A program made the translations under genes and the position numbers. Positions 12,411 to 21,029 of a DNA stretch of 64,000 nt are shown in pieces (position 1 is the stretch's first letter; every line of letters starts with the position of its first letter). This DNA comes from Synechococcaceae cyanobacterium (GTDB lineage: Bacteria > Cyanobacteriota > Cyanobacteriia > PCC-6307 > Cyanobiaceae). Under the pieces are notes generated by a model. That model saw nothing but the letters and a program-made list of their open reading frames with translations. It was not told where the DNA came from and ran no database searches. The stretch lies in NCBI GenBank assembly GCA_947378425.1, contig CANCJV010000003.1, positions 62,001-126,000 on the forward strand, in the 5' to 3' direction.

Positions 12411-13190
12411 ATGGAAGCGGAACTGGTTCCTTCCCTGACAGCTCTGGTCCAGGACGCCGATCAATGGCGCGAGGTGCTGGTGCTGCTGCCCTTGCTGGTG
12501 GCCCTGGAGGCCGTCCTCTCAGCGGACAACGCCATTGCTCTGGCCGCCATCTCGCGCCGTCTGCATGATCGCGAACGTCAGCGACAGGCTCTGAACATCG
12601 GCCTGTTGCTGGCCCTGGTCCTGCGTCTGGCCCTGATCCTGGCGGCCCGCTGGGTGCTGCACGCCTGGCCCCTGCAACTGCTGGCCTCCGGCTATTTGCT
12701 CTGGCTGTGTGGCAACCACCTGTTCAGCCTCATGCGCCAGGACGAGGAGTCCGATGATGGGGACGATGGCCAGGGGAAGGACAGCAGCCTGATGGGGGCT
12801 TCCTTGATGTCGGTGGTGGCCACCCTGGCTTTCACCGACCTGGCCTTCTCCCTGGACAGCGTCGCCGCAGCCGTCGCCGTCACCGACCGGCTGCCGCTGG
12901 TGATGGCCGGTGGCGTGATCGGGGTGCTGGCCCTGCGACTCACCGCCGGGCTGTTCATCCGCTGGTTGGAAATTTTCCGCCATCTGGAAACTGCGGGCTA
13001 CCTGGCGGTGGGCTTCGTGGGCATTCGCCTGTTGATTCGCCTGGTTTTTCCCTCCCTGGTGCTGCCGGAATGGTCGTTGCTGATCATCGTGGCCATGCTT
13101 TTTGTGTGGGGCTTTTCAGCCAGAGAGCTTGAGGTGTCGCCGGAGGTGGTTGAGGTGGTTGAGCCCAGGAACGGTGCTGATGGGGGCTGA
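12411..13190 (+). CDS. TerC/YkoY-family integral membrane protein
   Basis: A 259-residue protein with about seven membrane helices. The VALEAVLSADNAIALAAISR segment (residues ~25-43) and the TDLAFSLDSVAAAVAVT segment (residues ~145-160) are the two paired acidic motifs of the TerC fold. Family members include the Mn exporters MntX/Alx-like proteins and, in chloroplasts, a TerC protein needed for thylakoid protein insertion. An acidic loop (DEESDDGDDGQ) separates the two halves. The start at 12411 is preferred because the longer frame from 12309 overlaps the divergent neighbour's start. Substrate is unknown. Confidence 0.88.
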   Translation: MEAELVPSLTALVQDADQWREVLVLLPLLVALEAVLSADNAIALAAISRRLHDRERQRQALNIGLLLALVLRLALILAARWVLHAWPLQLLASGYLLWLCGNHLFSLMRQDEESDDGDDGQGKDSSLMGASLMSVVATLAFTDLAFSLDSVAAAVAVTDRLPLVMAGGVIGVLALRLTAGLFIRWLEIFRHLETAGYLAVGFVGIRLLIRLVFPSLVLPEWSLLIIVAMLFVWGFSARELEVSPEVVEVVEPRNGADGG

Positions 13191-13366
13191 ATGGTTTCCC
13201 CTCGAGACCGGTGTCAGGGGTGACTGTGGTGATGAATTCTCTGAATCCATGTCCTGCAGCCGATGAGCTGCCAGCATCCGTGAACTGTCTGACACGATCC
13301 CAACCCGACAGCGGCCTCGTTGCAATTGCCGTGGGCCTTGAGCCTGAACGAGAAGGTTGAGCAGCC

Positions 13367-13729
13367 ATGGAGATTGAGCTGCGACAGATCGAGGACGATC
13401 GGCTGATCAGTCGCCTGGAGGTGCCGAGCCTGGGTGATGTGCCGTTTCCCGGTCGTTGGCTCAACCACGAAGGGACTGGATATTTCGTGCTGCAGCGCCG
13501 CCATTGCTACCGGCTGCGCCAGGGCCGTTATGAGCTGGCGGCAGTGGCGCTGCAGGTGAAAACCGAACAGCAACCCGCCGATGCCCGCCAGTGGAATGGC
13601 CACTGGGTGATCGGGGATCCCAGCTGTCGTTTCAATGCCCGCAGTCCCTTGCTTCGCTGCGCCGTCATGCCCGATGGCCCCTGTGAGTGCTGCGCTCACT
13701 ACAGCCTTGGCGAGCGGGGGTCCACCTAG
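13367..13729 (+). CDS. DUF6464-like cyanobacterial protein
   Basis: A 120-residue soluble protein. The N-terminal half is a small beta-rich region (LEVPSLGDVPFPGRWLNHE then YFVLQRRHCYRL), and the C-terminal half ends with IGDPSCRFNARSPLLRCAV followed by CECCAHY, a cluster of four cysteines that could bind a metal. This ending is characteristic of the cyanobacterial DUF6464 family of unknown function. It lies 176 bases downstream of terC and 144 bases upstream of the helicase gene, all on the plus strand. Confidence 0.75.
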   Translation: MEIELRQIEDDRLISRLEVPSLGDVPFPGRWLNHEGTGYFVLQRRHCYRLRQGRYELAAVALQVKTEQQPADARQWNGHWVIGDPSCRFNARSPLLRCAVMPDGPCECCAHYSLGERGST

Positions 13730-13873
13730 GCTGGGCCTATCCGATTCCTGGTTCCGATCACGCCGTCCCCCTCGTCTGCTGGCTCTCGCCGCCGCCAGCC
13801 CGCACCGCAGCCGGCTCCCTCCAGGACTGCGGACCCCATCCCCCAGGGCGCTCCGGCCGAGACGGTCGCCGCT

Positions 13874-15184
13874 GTGGCGCCCGTGGCAGGGCTTGCCGTT
13901 GATTTCGCTGATCTCGGCCTGTCCGAACCCCTGCTCAAGGCTGTGGCGGCCAAGGGGTATCGCCATCCCTCTCCGATTCAGCTGCAGTGCATCCCGGCCG
14001 TACTCGAAGGGCGCGATGTGATGGCCGCAGCTCAGACCGGCACCGGCAAGACCGCCGGCTTCACCTTGCCCCTGCTGGAGCGGCTGCGCCATGGTCCCCA
14101 CGCCCGCGCCGGCATCGTGCGGGCCCTGGTGCTCACCCCCACCCGGGAGCTGGCCGCCCAGGTCGCCGAGAGTGTCACCGCCTACGGCCGCTATCTCGAT
14201 CTGCGCTCCGATGTGGTCTTCGGTGGCGTCAGTGCCAATCCCCAGATCGATCGCTTGCGGCGCGGCACTGATGTGCTGGTGGCCACCCCCGGTCGCCTGA
14301 TGGATCTCCACCAACAGCGGGCGCTGCGGCTGGATCAGGTGGAGATCCTGGTGCTCGATGAGGCCGATCGCATGCTCGACATGGGCTTCATCCGCGACAT
14401 CCGCAAGATCCTGGCCCTGATGCCGGAGCGGCGCCAGAACCTGCTGTTCTCCGCCACCTTCTCGCCGGAGATCCGGCGCCTGGCCACCGGGCTACTGCAG
14501 CAGCCGGTGCAGCTTCAGGCCACACCGGAGAACCGGGCCACACCTCTGGTGGAGCAGGTGATGCATCCCTGTGACATGGCGCGCAAGCCGGATCTGCTCT
14601 GCCATCTGATTCGTGACAACGACTGGCAGCAGGTGCTGGTGTTCTCACGCACGAAGCACGGTGCCAATCGCATGGCCGAGCGCCTCGACAAGGAGGGCAT
14701 TTCCGCTGCCGCCATCCATGGCAACAAGAGTCAGGGGGCCCGCACCCGGGCTCTCTCCGGCTTCAAGAGCGGTCAGGTGCGCGTGCTGGTCGCCACCGAC
14801 ATCGCCGCCCGGGGCATCGACATCCACCAATTGCCCCATGTGGTCAATCTGGATCTGCCGAATGTGGCTGAGGACTATGTTCATCGCATCGGTCGCACCG
14901 GCCGGGCCGGCCTCAACGGTCATGCCATCTCCCTGGTGGCAGCCGAGGAGCACGAGTTGTTGCGGGCGATCGAGCGCCTCACGGGCTCGCCCTTACCCAG
15001 GTCCGAGATCGCCGGCTTCGAGCCAACGGTTCATTCTGCGCCCCCCCTGGATCTCAGCGGCGGTCGTGGCCGCCGTCGCGACGGTGGCGGTGCATCGAGC
15101 GGAGCGGCGCGCGGCAGCCGCGCGATACGGGACTCGGCTCGCGAACCTGCAGCTGGCGGACGGCGACGTTCTCGTAGTCGTTGA
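13874..15184 (+). CDS. DEAD-box ATP-dependent RNA helicase (RhlE-like)
   Basis: A 436-residue helicase with all core motifs: Q-motif (SPIQLQCIP), motif [24 protein letters not shown], motif [13 protein letters not shown], motif III SAT, RGIDI and [10 protein letters not shown]. It should unwind structured RNA, aiding ribosome assembly or mRNA decay; cyanobacterial relatives such as CrhR respond to cold and redox. The last ~45 residues are Gly/Arg/Ser-rich ([20 protein letters not shown]), a basic RNA-binding tail. The start is a GTG at 13874; the frame is open upstream to 13730 but contains no ATG, GTG or TTG there, so a longer product would need a rare start. Confidence 0.95.
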   Translation: MAPVAGLAVDFADLGLSEPLLKAVAAKGYRHPSPIQLQCIPAVLEGRDVMAAAQTGTGKTAGFTLPLLERLRHGPHARAGIVRALVLTPTRELAAQVAESVTAYGRYLDLRSDVVFGGVSANPQIDRLRRGTDVLVATPGRLMDLHQQRALRLDQVEILVLDEADRMLDMGFIRDIRKILALMPERRQNLLFSATFSPEIRRLATGLLQQPVQLQATPENRATPLVEQVMHPCDMARKPDLLCHLIRDNDWQQVLVFSRTKHGANRMAERLDKEGISAAAIHGNKSQGARTRALSGFKSGQVRVLVATDIAARGIDIHQLPHVVNLDLPNVAEDYVHRIGRTGRAGLNGHAISLVAAEEHELLRAIERLTGSPLPRSEIAGFEPTVHSAPPLDLSGGRGRRRDGGGASSGAARGSRAIRDSAREPAAGGRRRSRSR

Positions 15185-15208
15185 CCAATCCTGTTAAATC
15201 GATCACTG

Positions 15209-15222
15209 TTTCCCGCGGGAAA
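15209..15222. repeat. 14-base perfect palindrome tttcccg/cgggaaa
   Basis: The halves tttcccg and cgggaaa abut with no spacer. It lies between the helicase stop and the small gene at 15258, 35 bases before its start codon. It may be an operator; no factor with this site is known to me. Confidence 0.4.
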
Positions 15223-15257
15223 ATGGGTTGCACTGGCAGGGTGTTCGTCTCACCTTC

Positions 15258-15455
15258 ATGACCTACGAGCCCGGATCCAGTGAGTGCCGTGTGCTGATTG
15301 AATGCAAAGCCCAGGTTGAGGCGATGTTGCTGAGCCTCTCGCGGATCGATAACAGCCGCCACATCCGCGATCAGCTGGTGTCCGTTCACAATCAGCTCGA
15401 GGGCCTGCATGAGTTGCATCGTCGCCAGCCCCAGAGCACGATTGCTGCCGGCTGA
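15258..15455 (+). CDS. Small hypothetical protein
   Basis: A 65-residue frame starting at ATG 15258. The middle (LIECKAQVEAMLLSLSRIDN then HIRDQLVSVHNQLEGLHELH) has the heptad look of an amphipathic helix or short coiled coil. No motif links it to a known family. A TTG 30 bases upstream is a possible alternative start. A palindrome at 15209-15222 sits just upstream and may act on this gene. Composition and codon use match neighbouring real genes, which is the main support for calling it. Confidence 0.5.
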   Translation: MTYEPGSSECRVLIECKAQVEAMLLSLSRIDNSRHIRDQLVSVHNQLEGLHELHRRQPQSTIAAG

Positions 15456-15945
15456 GATAACCTGATCCCCACTTCAACCCAGCCGGACTTGAAAGGCCAG
15501 CGCCAGATTCCATGGCGGCACATGCGACAGGGGGACAAGACGCCTGGTTTTCAGGCAGTCCCCTCGACATTGTTGCCCCAGGCAGGACGTCAACATGTCC
15601 CGACGTACGACGCGTGATGGTCGAGGTTCCGGATATGAGTCATAGCAAGCACGGTTGCGTGGGTCAAATTATTTGACCCAAATCCATCACTCAAGCTTAT
15701 CCTCCCAGTCCCGTTGGCTTGACCTGGAAGTCCATCCTGAACAGTTCAGGCTTTGTGTCAGCAGGTCTTCCCGTTGGCCCGCAATCACTCTGCAGGAGCC
15801 CAGGATGAACTGACAAGCCGTTGGAGAGATCAAAACTGATGCGGATGTCTCAATTCGAGCCATCCATGCTCTAACCCCTTGTGAAGCCCGCGGCGTATGT
15901 CCCTGGCCAACCGTTTGATCTGTTGAGCCGTAAAAATGTTGCTGA
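15456..15945. other. Intergenic region of about 490 bases with a palindrome
   Basis: No convincing gene is visible on either strand between the small plus-strand gene and doxX (minus). The sequence has a lower G+C than average from about 15600 on, and carries the perfect palindrome at 15660-15680. The doxX gene ends here, so no promoter for it is expected; a small RNA gene is possible but not shown. Confidence 0.5.
15660..15680. repeat. 21-base perfect palindrome centred at 15670
   Basis: Ten-base arms tgggtcaaat and atttgaccca surround one central base. Perfect symmetry over 21 bases is what a dimeric repressor or activator site looks like; it is too A/T-rich in the middle to be a strong terminator and has no T-run after it. 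No nearby start codon is obvious (the closest genes are ~200 bases or more away). Confidence 0.5.
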
Positions 15946-16344
15946 TTAGAAGAGTTGGATCAGCGAGATCCAGGCCTGCTGATCTGAGCTCGCTAACAGC
16001 AGGAGAATGGCTAGGACACAGGTGTAATCACAGATGAAGATGATGCGGTTCAGGAAGCGAGCTTCCCCTTCCATGGCCCAGAAGTTGTGGAAAACGATCG
16101 GTGCCACCAGGGTGAAGCCAATCAGGACACCTGCTGACAGGGCTGGATGAAAGCCAAGCAGCAATGCCATCCCAGCCAGTGACTGGGTGCTGACTCCCAG
16201 CCAAAACAGGAGCTGTGGCCAAGCGAAGTTTCGCTGCTTCAGCGACTCAATGATCGCCGCCGATGATCGTGCATTGGCAACACCGAAACCCAGATAGAAA
16301 GCGCCGACAAGCAACGCCGCCAGGTGCAGTGCCCAGGCTGGCAT
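15946..16344 (-). CDS. DoxX-family membrane protein
   Basis: A 132-residue protein with four membrane helices: AWALHLAALLVGAFYLGFGV, the WPQLLFWLGVSTQSLAGMAL segment, the HPALSAGVLIGFTLVAPIVF segment and the C-terminal ICDYTCVLAILLLLAS segment. This pattern with a conserved helix-2/3 core is typical of DoxX/SURF4-like proteins, whose members act in redox or surfactant-like membrane roles that are poorly defined. The ATG at 16344 is preferred; a longer version from 16407 would overlap the upstream small gene. It follows that gene by 16 bases and probably shares its transcript. Confidence 0.78.
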   Translation of the reverse strand: MPAWALHLAALLVGAFYLGFGVANARSSAAIIESLKQRNFAWPQLLFWLGVSTQSLAGMALLLGFHPALSAGVLIGFTLVAPIVFHNFWAMEGEARFLNRIIFICDYTCVLAILLLLASSDQQAWISLIQLF

Positions 16345-16360
16345 CAACAAGGTGGAACCC

Positions 16361-16543
16361 TCAGGCTTGGGCCCATTGGCCCTGTTCCCAGCTGCGGCAG
16401 GCGGCATAGGCGCCCGCCAGGGTGGCCACCTTCACCTGTTGCCTGGGTTGTAGCTCATGGCTGACCACATAGCGGCCGGTTGTTTCACGGAAGATCTGAC
16501 ACCCCGATCCCGTGATGTTGACGAATGACAGTTCGTTGCCCAT
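16361..16543 (-). CDS. Small hypothetical protein upstream of doxX
   Basis: A 60-residue protein starting at ATG 16543 with a GAGG element five bases ahead, a good ribosome binding site. The sequence (MGNELSFVNITGSGCQIFRE then TTGRYVVSHELQP) looks like a small beta-rich fold and ends in a helix with Trp and Cys. No family is recognised. Its position directly before doxX suggests a two-gene unit driven from the A/T-rich region 16560-16700. Confidence 0.55.
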   Translation of the reverse strand: MGNELSFVNITGSGCQIFRETTGRYVVSHELQPRQQVKVATLAGAYAACRSWEQGQWAQA

Positions 16544-16757
16544 CAGAGCCTCAAGGAGTACTTTGGGTCTTGTCTAATGGGTAGCGCCCAGCTTCTGACT
16601 GTGGTGGGACCCTAACAATACAAGTCTTCATTTTCAGCTTCAGCGGCGGAATCCAGGCTCGATGGAGTCCTGAATTTCTTTCTTTTTTCTTAGGTTTTAA
16701 AGGTCTGAGCTGTTGATTGCAGGTCCTGGTTGTGATCAGCGGCGCCGGGTGGGTGGT

Positions 16758-17849
16758 TCAGGCTGGAGATGTCACCAGGGAGCCAGGCTCCCCCAGCCGA
16801 TCGCCGCGGGCGGCACGGCACTGCTGGATCAGGCTGGTGCCCGAGGCGGCACTGCGGCCTTCGAGTTTGGCGGCGCGAATCAACACGGGGCAGCCACCGG
16901 TGGCCACCACCAGTCCAAGCCCCTCGATCACCTCCAGAATCTGCCCCGGTTTGGGCTGCTCCTGACCGGTGGATGCCGAACCGGCGCCGCTCGTGGTGCT
17001 GGTCGGCGGCTGCCCCCAGCGACCGGCAGCGTGCGCGGCTTCAGGGCTGAGCTGGTCCGCCAGCCGCTGTACCAGGGGTTCGGTGGCCAGCAGCTGCAAA
17101 CGCCGTTGCCGCCAATGGGTCCAGGCGCCCGGGTAGAGGCCCATGACCTGGCGGTGGATGCTCAGAGCGCTCTGCCGCCAATCAATCAGCCGGTCTTCCG
17201 GCTTGAGCAGCCGGGCATAGCTGACCCCCTCCTGACTCTGGGGAATCAGCTGCAGGCGCTCCCGTCGTTGCTGCTCAGTACCCGGGCCGGCAGCCTCGAT
17301 GGCCGGCAGGGCCTCCACCAGCAATGTGCCGGTGAGCGCGGCGAGGCGGTGGCCAAGTTGGGCGGCATTCTCCAGCAGCGGAATTTCCAGGCTTCGCTGC
17401 AGCAGCACCGGTCCGGTGTCGAGCCCCTCCTCCATCGCCATGATGCCGACGCCGGTGTGGGTGTCTCCCTCGAGCAGGGCCCATTGAATCGGTGCCGCTC
17501 CGCGCCAGCGCGGCAACAGGGAGCCATGGCCGTTCCAGCAGCCCAGAGGCGGCTGGGCCAGTACTGCCGGGGGGAGGATCTGGCCGAAGGCCACCACCAC
17601 GTAGGCCTCGGCTCCCAGGGCGGCCAGTTCGGTTTGCATCGCCGGCTCGCGACGGATCCGCTCGGGTGTGAACACCGGTAGAGCCAGCTCCAGGGCCCTG
17701 GATTTCACCGCTGAGGGAACAAGGGTCGATCCTCGGCCCCGCCGCCGGTCCGGCTGGCTGACCACCCCCAGCAGCTCATGGCCCGCCGCCACCAGGGCAT
17801 CAAGGCTGGCCAGGGCGTAGGCGGGGGTCCCCCAGAACAGGATTTTCAT
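16758..17849 (-). CDS. fmt: Methionyl-tRNA formyltransferase
   Basis: Fmt formylates the initiator Met-tRNA using 10-formyl-tetrahydrofolate. The protein is 363 residues, somewhat longer than the usual ~315 because of an insert of about 30 residues (GRWGQPPTSTTSGAGSASTG) in the C-terminal tRNA-binding domain. The catalytic residues N106, H108 and D144 sit at the same numbers as in E. coli; the usual NIHASLLP motif reads NGHGSLLPRWRGAAPIQ here, a mild variation. It is the last gene of a tldD-pmbA-fmt run, starting 21 bases after the pmbA stop. Confidence 0.96.
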   Translation of the reverse strand: MKILFWGTPAYALASLDALVAAGHELLGVVSQPDRRRGRGSTLVPSAVKSRALELALPVFTPERIRREPAMQTELAALGAEAYVVVAFGQILPPAVLAQPPLGCWNGHGSLLPRWRGAAPIQWALLEGDTHTGVGIMAMEEGLDTGPVLLQRSLEIPLLENAAQLGHRLAALTGTLLVEALPAIEAAGPGTEQQRRERLQLIPQSQEGVSYARLLKPEDRLIDWRQSALSIHRQVMGLYPGAWTHWRQRRLQLLATEPLVQRLADQLSPEAAHAAGRWGQPPTSTTSGAGSASTGQEQPKPGQILEVIEGLGLVVATGGCPVLIRAAKLEGRSAASGTSLIQQCRAARGDRLGEPGSLVTSPA

Positions 17850-17869
17850 GCCTCCTCCCCTGCCCTGAA

Positions 17870-19255
17870 TCAGGCTTCGCCCGTGATTGAGAGGTTGTCG
17901 ACCCAGACCCAGGGACAGAGCCCATCAGGGGTGATCTTGGCCTGTCCTTCAAAACCGATGATGCCCTGCAGCACTGTCCGAATGTCGCCGGCAACGGTGG
18001 CCGATTCAATCGATTGCTGCTCTCCGTGACGCAGAAGCCAGCCATCAAAGGGAAGCGAGAAGGAGCCCTGGGAGGCCTTCACGCCGGCATGCAGGGCGGA
18101 AAGGGAGTCAATCACCACCAGGCCCCGCTCGCCCACGGCGCTATGGCCACTGCCGGCGAATCGATTCAGTCCCTGTTGGCCGCCGCTGACGCCGGCGCTA
18201 GGCCCGATTTCGAACCAGTCCGGCCCGACCGAAACCTTGGCGCCCAGACCGGCGTGACCCGTGGGGGCCACACCAAAAGCCCGGGCCGTGGCCTCGGAAT
18301 GGAGGAAGTTCCTGAGTACGCCACCCTCCACAAGCGTCAGCCGGGCCGTGGGGGTGCCCTCGCCATCAAAGGCTGAGGCACCGATGTTGCCCGGATTCAG
18401 GCCGTTGTCGTGGATCGAGAGGAAGGGCACGGCCAGCTGCTCGCCGATCGAATCTTTGTGGCTGAGGCTGATGCCATCGAGAATGGCGCGGGCGTTGAAC
18501 AGGCTGCTGAAGGCGCCGATCAGATCGAGGAAGGCCTCCGGGCTGAACACGCAGGTGTAGTGGCCGGTGCTGATCGGTGCGTAGTTGAGATGGGCAACGG
18601 TTCGCTGGGCCGCTTCCTGGATGCAGCCGGCGATGTCGAGATCACCTGCCCCATAGGCGACGCGGACCGCGCCGCTGCTGCGGGGTTTGCGGCCGGCTTC
18701 CTCGGCCCTGGCGTAAAGGTAGAGACTGGCGGTGGTGAGCTGTTGCTGGCGACAGGCCCCCTCGCTGTTGAGATAGATCCGCTCACTGCTGCGCTGGGCC
18801 AGGCCGTTGTAGGGCACGGTGGCGATGGCGTGATGGCGGCCGATCAGATCGCGTTCCGCTTCTTTGAGGGTGTCCAACAACTCCAGGATGCTGCGCTGCT
18901 CATGCAAGGGCTGATCCAGGACTGCCAGCGGTGCGGTGGCCAGGGGGGAGAAGGCGGCGGTTTCGGCCTGATTGCCGAAGGCGCTGGCCTCATGGGCTCC
19001 CACCAGGGCCTTGGCCAGCCCGTCATCGGAGAGGTCAGAGGTGCTGGTGATTCCCACCAGGCCCGCCTCGTTCCAGACCCGCAGGGTGATCGAACGGCGC
19101 TGGGCGCCTTTGAGCTGCTTGGCTTCGCCCCGGTCCACCTGCACGGAGGTGTCGGTGCTGCAGGCGGCACCCAGATCCCACTGGTGGATTCCCTGCCGCT
19201 TCGCCAGCGCCTCCAGGCGGCTGCGCAGAGCCACTGCATCGAGCGTGGTTTCCAT
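17870..19255 (-). CDS. pmbA: PmbA/TldE-family protein
   Basis: A 461-residue member of the TldD/PmbA family. In E. coli TldD and TldE (PmbA) form a heterodimeric metalloprotease that unfolds and degrades peptides through a narrow pore, for example maturing microcin B17. PmbA supplies the non-catalytic subunit, and accordingly no HExxxH motif is present here. Family features are the early LRVWNEAGLVGITSTSDLSD segment, the GGVLRNFLHSEATA-like segment and FSLPFDGWLL near the C-terminus. It starts two bases after the tldD stop codon, in line with subunits of one complex made in equal amounts. Confidence 0.92.
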   Translation of the reverse strand: METTLDAVALRSRLEALAKRQGIHQWDLGAACSTDTSVQVDRGEAKQLKGAQRRSITLRVWNEAGLVGITSTSDLSDDGLAKALVGAHEASAFGNQAETAAFSPLATAPLAVLDQPLHEQRSILELLDTLKEAERDLIGRHHAIATVPYNGLAQRSSERIYLNSEGACRQQQLTTASLYLYARAEEAGRKPRSSGAVRVAYGAGDLDIAGCIQEAAQRTVAHLNYAPISTGHYTCVFSPEAFLDLIGAFSSLFNARAILDGISLSHKDSIGEQLAVPFLSIHDNGLNPGNIGASAFDGEGTPTARLTLVEGGVLRNFLHSEATARAFGVAPTGHAGLGAKVSVGPDWFEIGPSAGVSGGQQGLNRFAGSGHSAVGERGLVVIDSLSALHAGVKASQGSFSLPFDGWLLRHGEQQSIESATVAGDIRTVLQGIIGFEGQAKITPDGLCPWVWVDNLSITGEA

Positions 19256-19257
19256 GT

Positions 19258-20673
19258 TCAGCGTCCCCCCACCGTGATCGAATCCACCTTGATGTGCGGT
19301 TGGCCCACGGTGACGAAGATGCTGCCGCTGACCGAGCCGCAGAAGCCGGCCGCCAGTTCAAGGTCATTGGCACACATGGAGATGCGTGGCATCACCTCCT
19401 TGGCCTCACCGATCAAGGTGGCCCCTTTGACCGGGCTGGCGAGTTGGCCGTTTTCGATCCGATAGCCCTCCTCGACGGCGAAGTTGAACTGGCCGGTGGG
19501 GCCGACACTGCCGCCCCCCATCGCCTTGCAGTAGAGGCCGTGGTCGATCGAGGCGATCAGCTCCTCGGGGCTGTGGGGACCTGCCGCGATGAAAGTGTTG
19601 CGCATGCGGCTGGCAGCGGCAAAGGAGTGGCCCTGGCGCCGGCCGCTGCCGGTGCGGGCATGGCCTGTGCGCAGTTCACCGGCCCGGTCGCTGAGAAAGC
19701 GTTTGAGGACACCGTTCTCGATCAGCACGGTGCGCTGGGCCGCCATGCCCTCATCATCCATGGCGATCGAGCCGAAGGCGCCACCCGTGAGACCTTCGTC
19801 AATGGCGGTGACGGCCGCATGGGCGATCGGCTTCTCCACCTGGTCGGCAAAGGGGGTCGTGCCCCGTTCCACCTGGGTGGTTTCCAGCAGATGGCCGCAG
19901 GCCTCATGGAAAATCACCCCGCCGAAGCGGTTGGCCAGCACCACCGGAAACTGACCGGCCTCGATGTAGTCGGCATGGAGCATGCGACCGGCGCTCTGGC
20001 AGAGATCGAGGGCGGCCGCCTCGGCATCCCATTGGCGCAGGTCATCGGGGCTGTCAGTGGTGCCGTAGCGACGGCCGACGCTGGCGCGATGCTCACCATC
20101 GGCGGCCAGGACATTGAGGCCGAGTGTCTGGTGTAGACGGATGTCATGGGCATAGGTGCCGTCGCTGGCGGCCACCAGTACCTCCTGCCAGTCGCGGCCA
20201 TAACTGCCACGGCGGGATTGCAGATGCTGGCCGTGGCGGTTCAGCTGGTCGGTGCCCCTGAGCAGGGCCTCGGTGGTTTCAGCGAGCGAGGGAATCTGAG
20301 CGAGCCAGTCGCGCTTCTGGGTGGCGAAGTCCCGCAGGGCAGGCAGGCCGTCGAAGTGGCTGAGGCTCTGGGCGGAGCGCTGCAGGCCGAGCATCGCCAG
20401 GGCCTGGTCGAGGGCCGCCAGCAAGCCGGCGTCGCTGAGGTCGTTGGTGGAGACGAAGCCATCGCGATGGCCCAGAAACACGCGGATGCCAGCGCCCCTT
20501 CCGAACGAGGGGCTGACATTGGTGATGGTGTCCTGTTCTGCCAGGACACCGAGATGGTCGGTGCGTTCGATGAACAACTCCACCAGATCAGCTCCGGCGG
20601 CCTGTCCCTGGCCGAGCAGGGATTCGAGCCGACCCTGCCAACTGGCTTCGTGAAGCTCGCTGACGGCCGGCAT
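19258..20673 (-). CDS. tldD: TldD metalloprotease subunit
   Basis: The catalytic partner of PmbA. The HEACGHLLE segment near residue 255 is the HExxxH zinc motif of TldD; the downstream GRRQGHSFAAASRMRNTFI segment and the late CKAMGGGSVGPTGQFNFAV segment are also family-typical. The 471-residue length fits. Start choice is uncertain: the frame also has a TTG at 20700 that would add nine residues, but ATG 20673 gives a family-like beginning and neither has a strong ribosome binding site. The A/T-rich stretch at about 20815-20865 is the probable promoter of the tldD-pmbA-fmt unit. Confidence 0.94.
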   Translation of the reverse strand: MPAVSELHEASWQGRLESLLGQGQAAGADLVELFIERTDHLGVLAEQDTITNVSPSFGRGAGIRVFLGHRDGFVSTNDLSDAGLLAALDQALAMLGLQRSAQSLSHFDGLPALRDFATQKRDWLAQIPSLAETTEALLRGTDQLNRHGQHLQSRRGSYGRDWQEVLVAASDGTYAHDIRLHQTLGLNVLAADGEHRASVGRRYGTTDSPDDLRQWDAEAAALDLCQSAGRMLHADYIEAGQFPVVLANRFGGVIFHEACGHLLETTQVERGTTPFADQVEKPIAHAAVTAIDEGLTGGAFGSIAMDDEGMAAQRTVLIENGVLKRFLSDRAGELRTGHARTGSGRRQGHSFAAASRMRNTFIAAGPHSPEELIASIDHGLYCKAMGGGSVGPTGQFNFAVEEGYRIENGQLASPVKGATLIGEAKEVMPRISMCANDLELAAGFCGSVSGSIFVTVGQPHIKVDSITVGGR

Positions 20674-20700
20674 GGCTGTGGACAGGATGGCCTGGGTCAA

Positions 20701-21029
20701 GGGTTCAAGGAGGTGAGCGATGGCAGGGAAAGATGGGGTGAATCGCAGATCCGGATCTGGATCACTTCAGCCAGTTGGAGAACTTGATCGACAATCGTTG
20801 CCTGCAAATCAGGTCGGCTTCAAACGAAAATCCTGGACAAATAACAATCGATCAAAAGCAAAATGGATGGCATGCTCAGGCAACCTGGCATCAAGTCTCC
20901 ATCATCGTCATCCGGGAGGTGGAAGGCCTCATGGATGCTGCAGAACAGTGATGGCAGTCACTTGGCTGAAGTGGCCCTGATGATCGATCTCCTGGTTTGT
21001 CAATGGCTGCGTTTGTCAATGGCTGCCGT
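20701..21029. other. Intergenic region between acsF and tldD
   Basis: About 330 bases between two minus-strand genes. It contains an A/T-rich block (about 20815-20865), likely promoter for tldD, and a 16-base tandem duplication next to the acsF stop codon. No protein-like frame is visible. Confidence 0.5.
20995..21026. repeat. Perfect tandem duplication of a 16-base unit
   Basis: The unit gtttgtcaatggctgc occurs twice back to back, three bases after the acsF stop codon (in the 3' untranslated region of acsF). It looks like a recent replication-slippage duplication. Confidence 0.8.
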
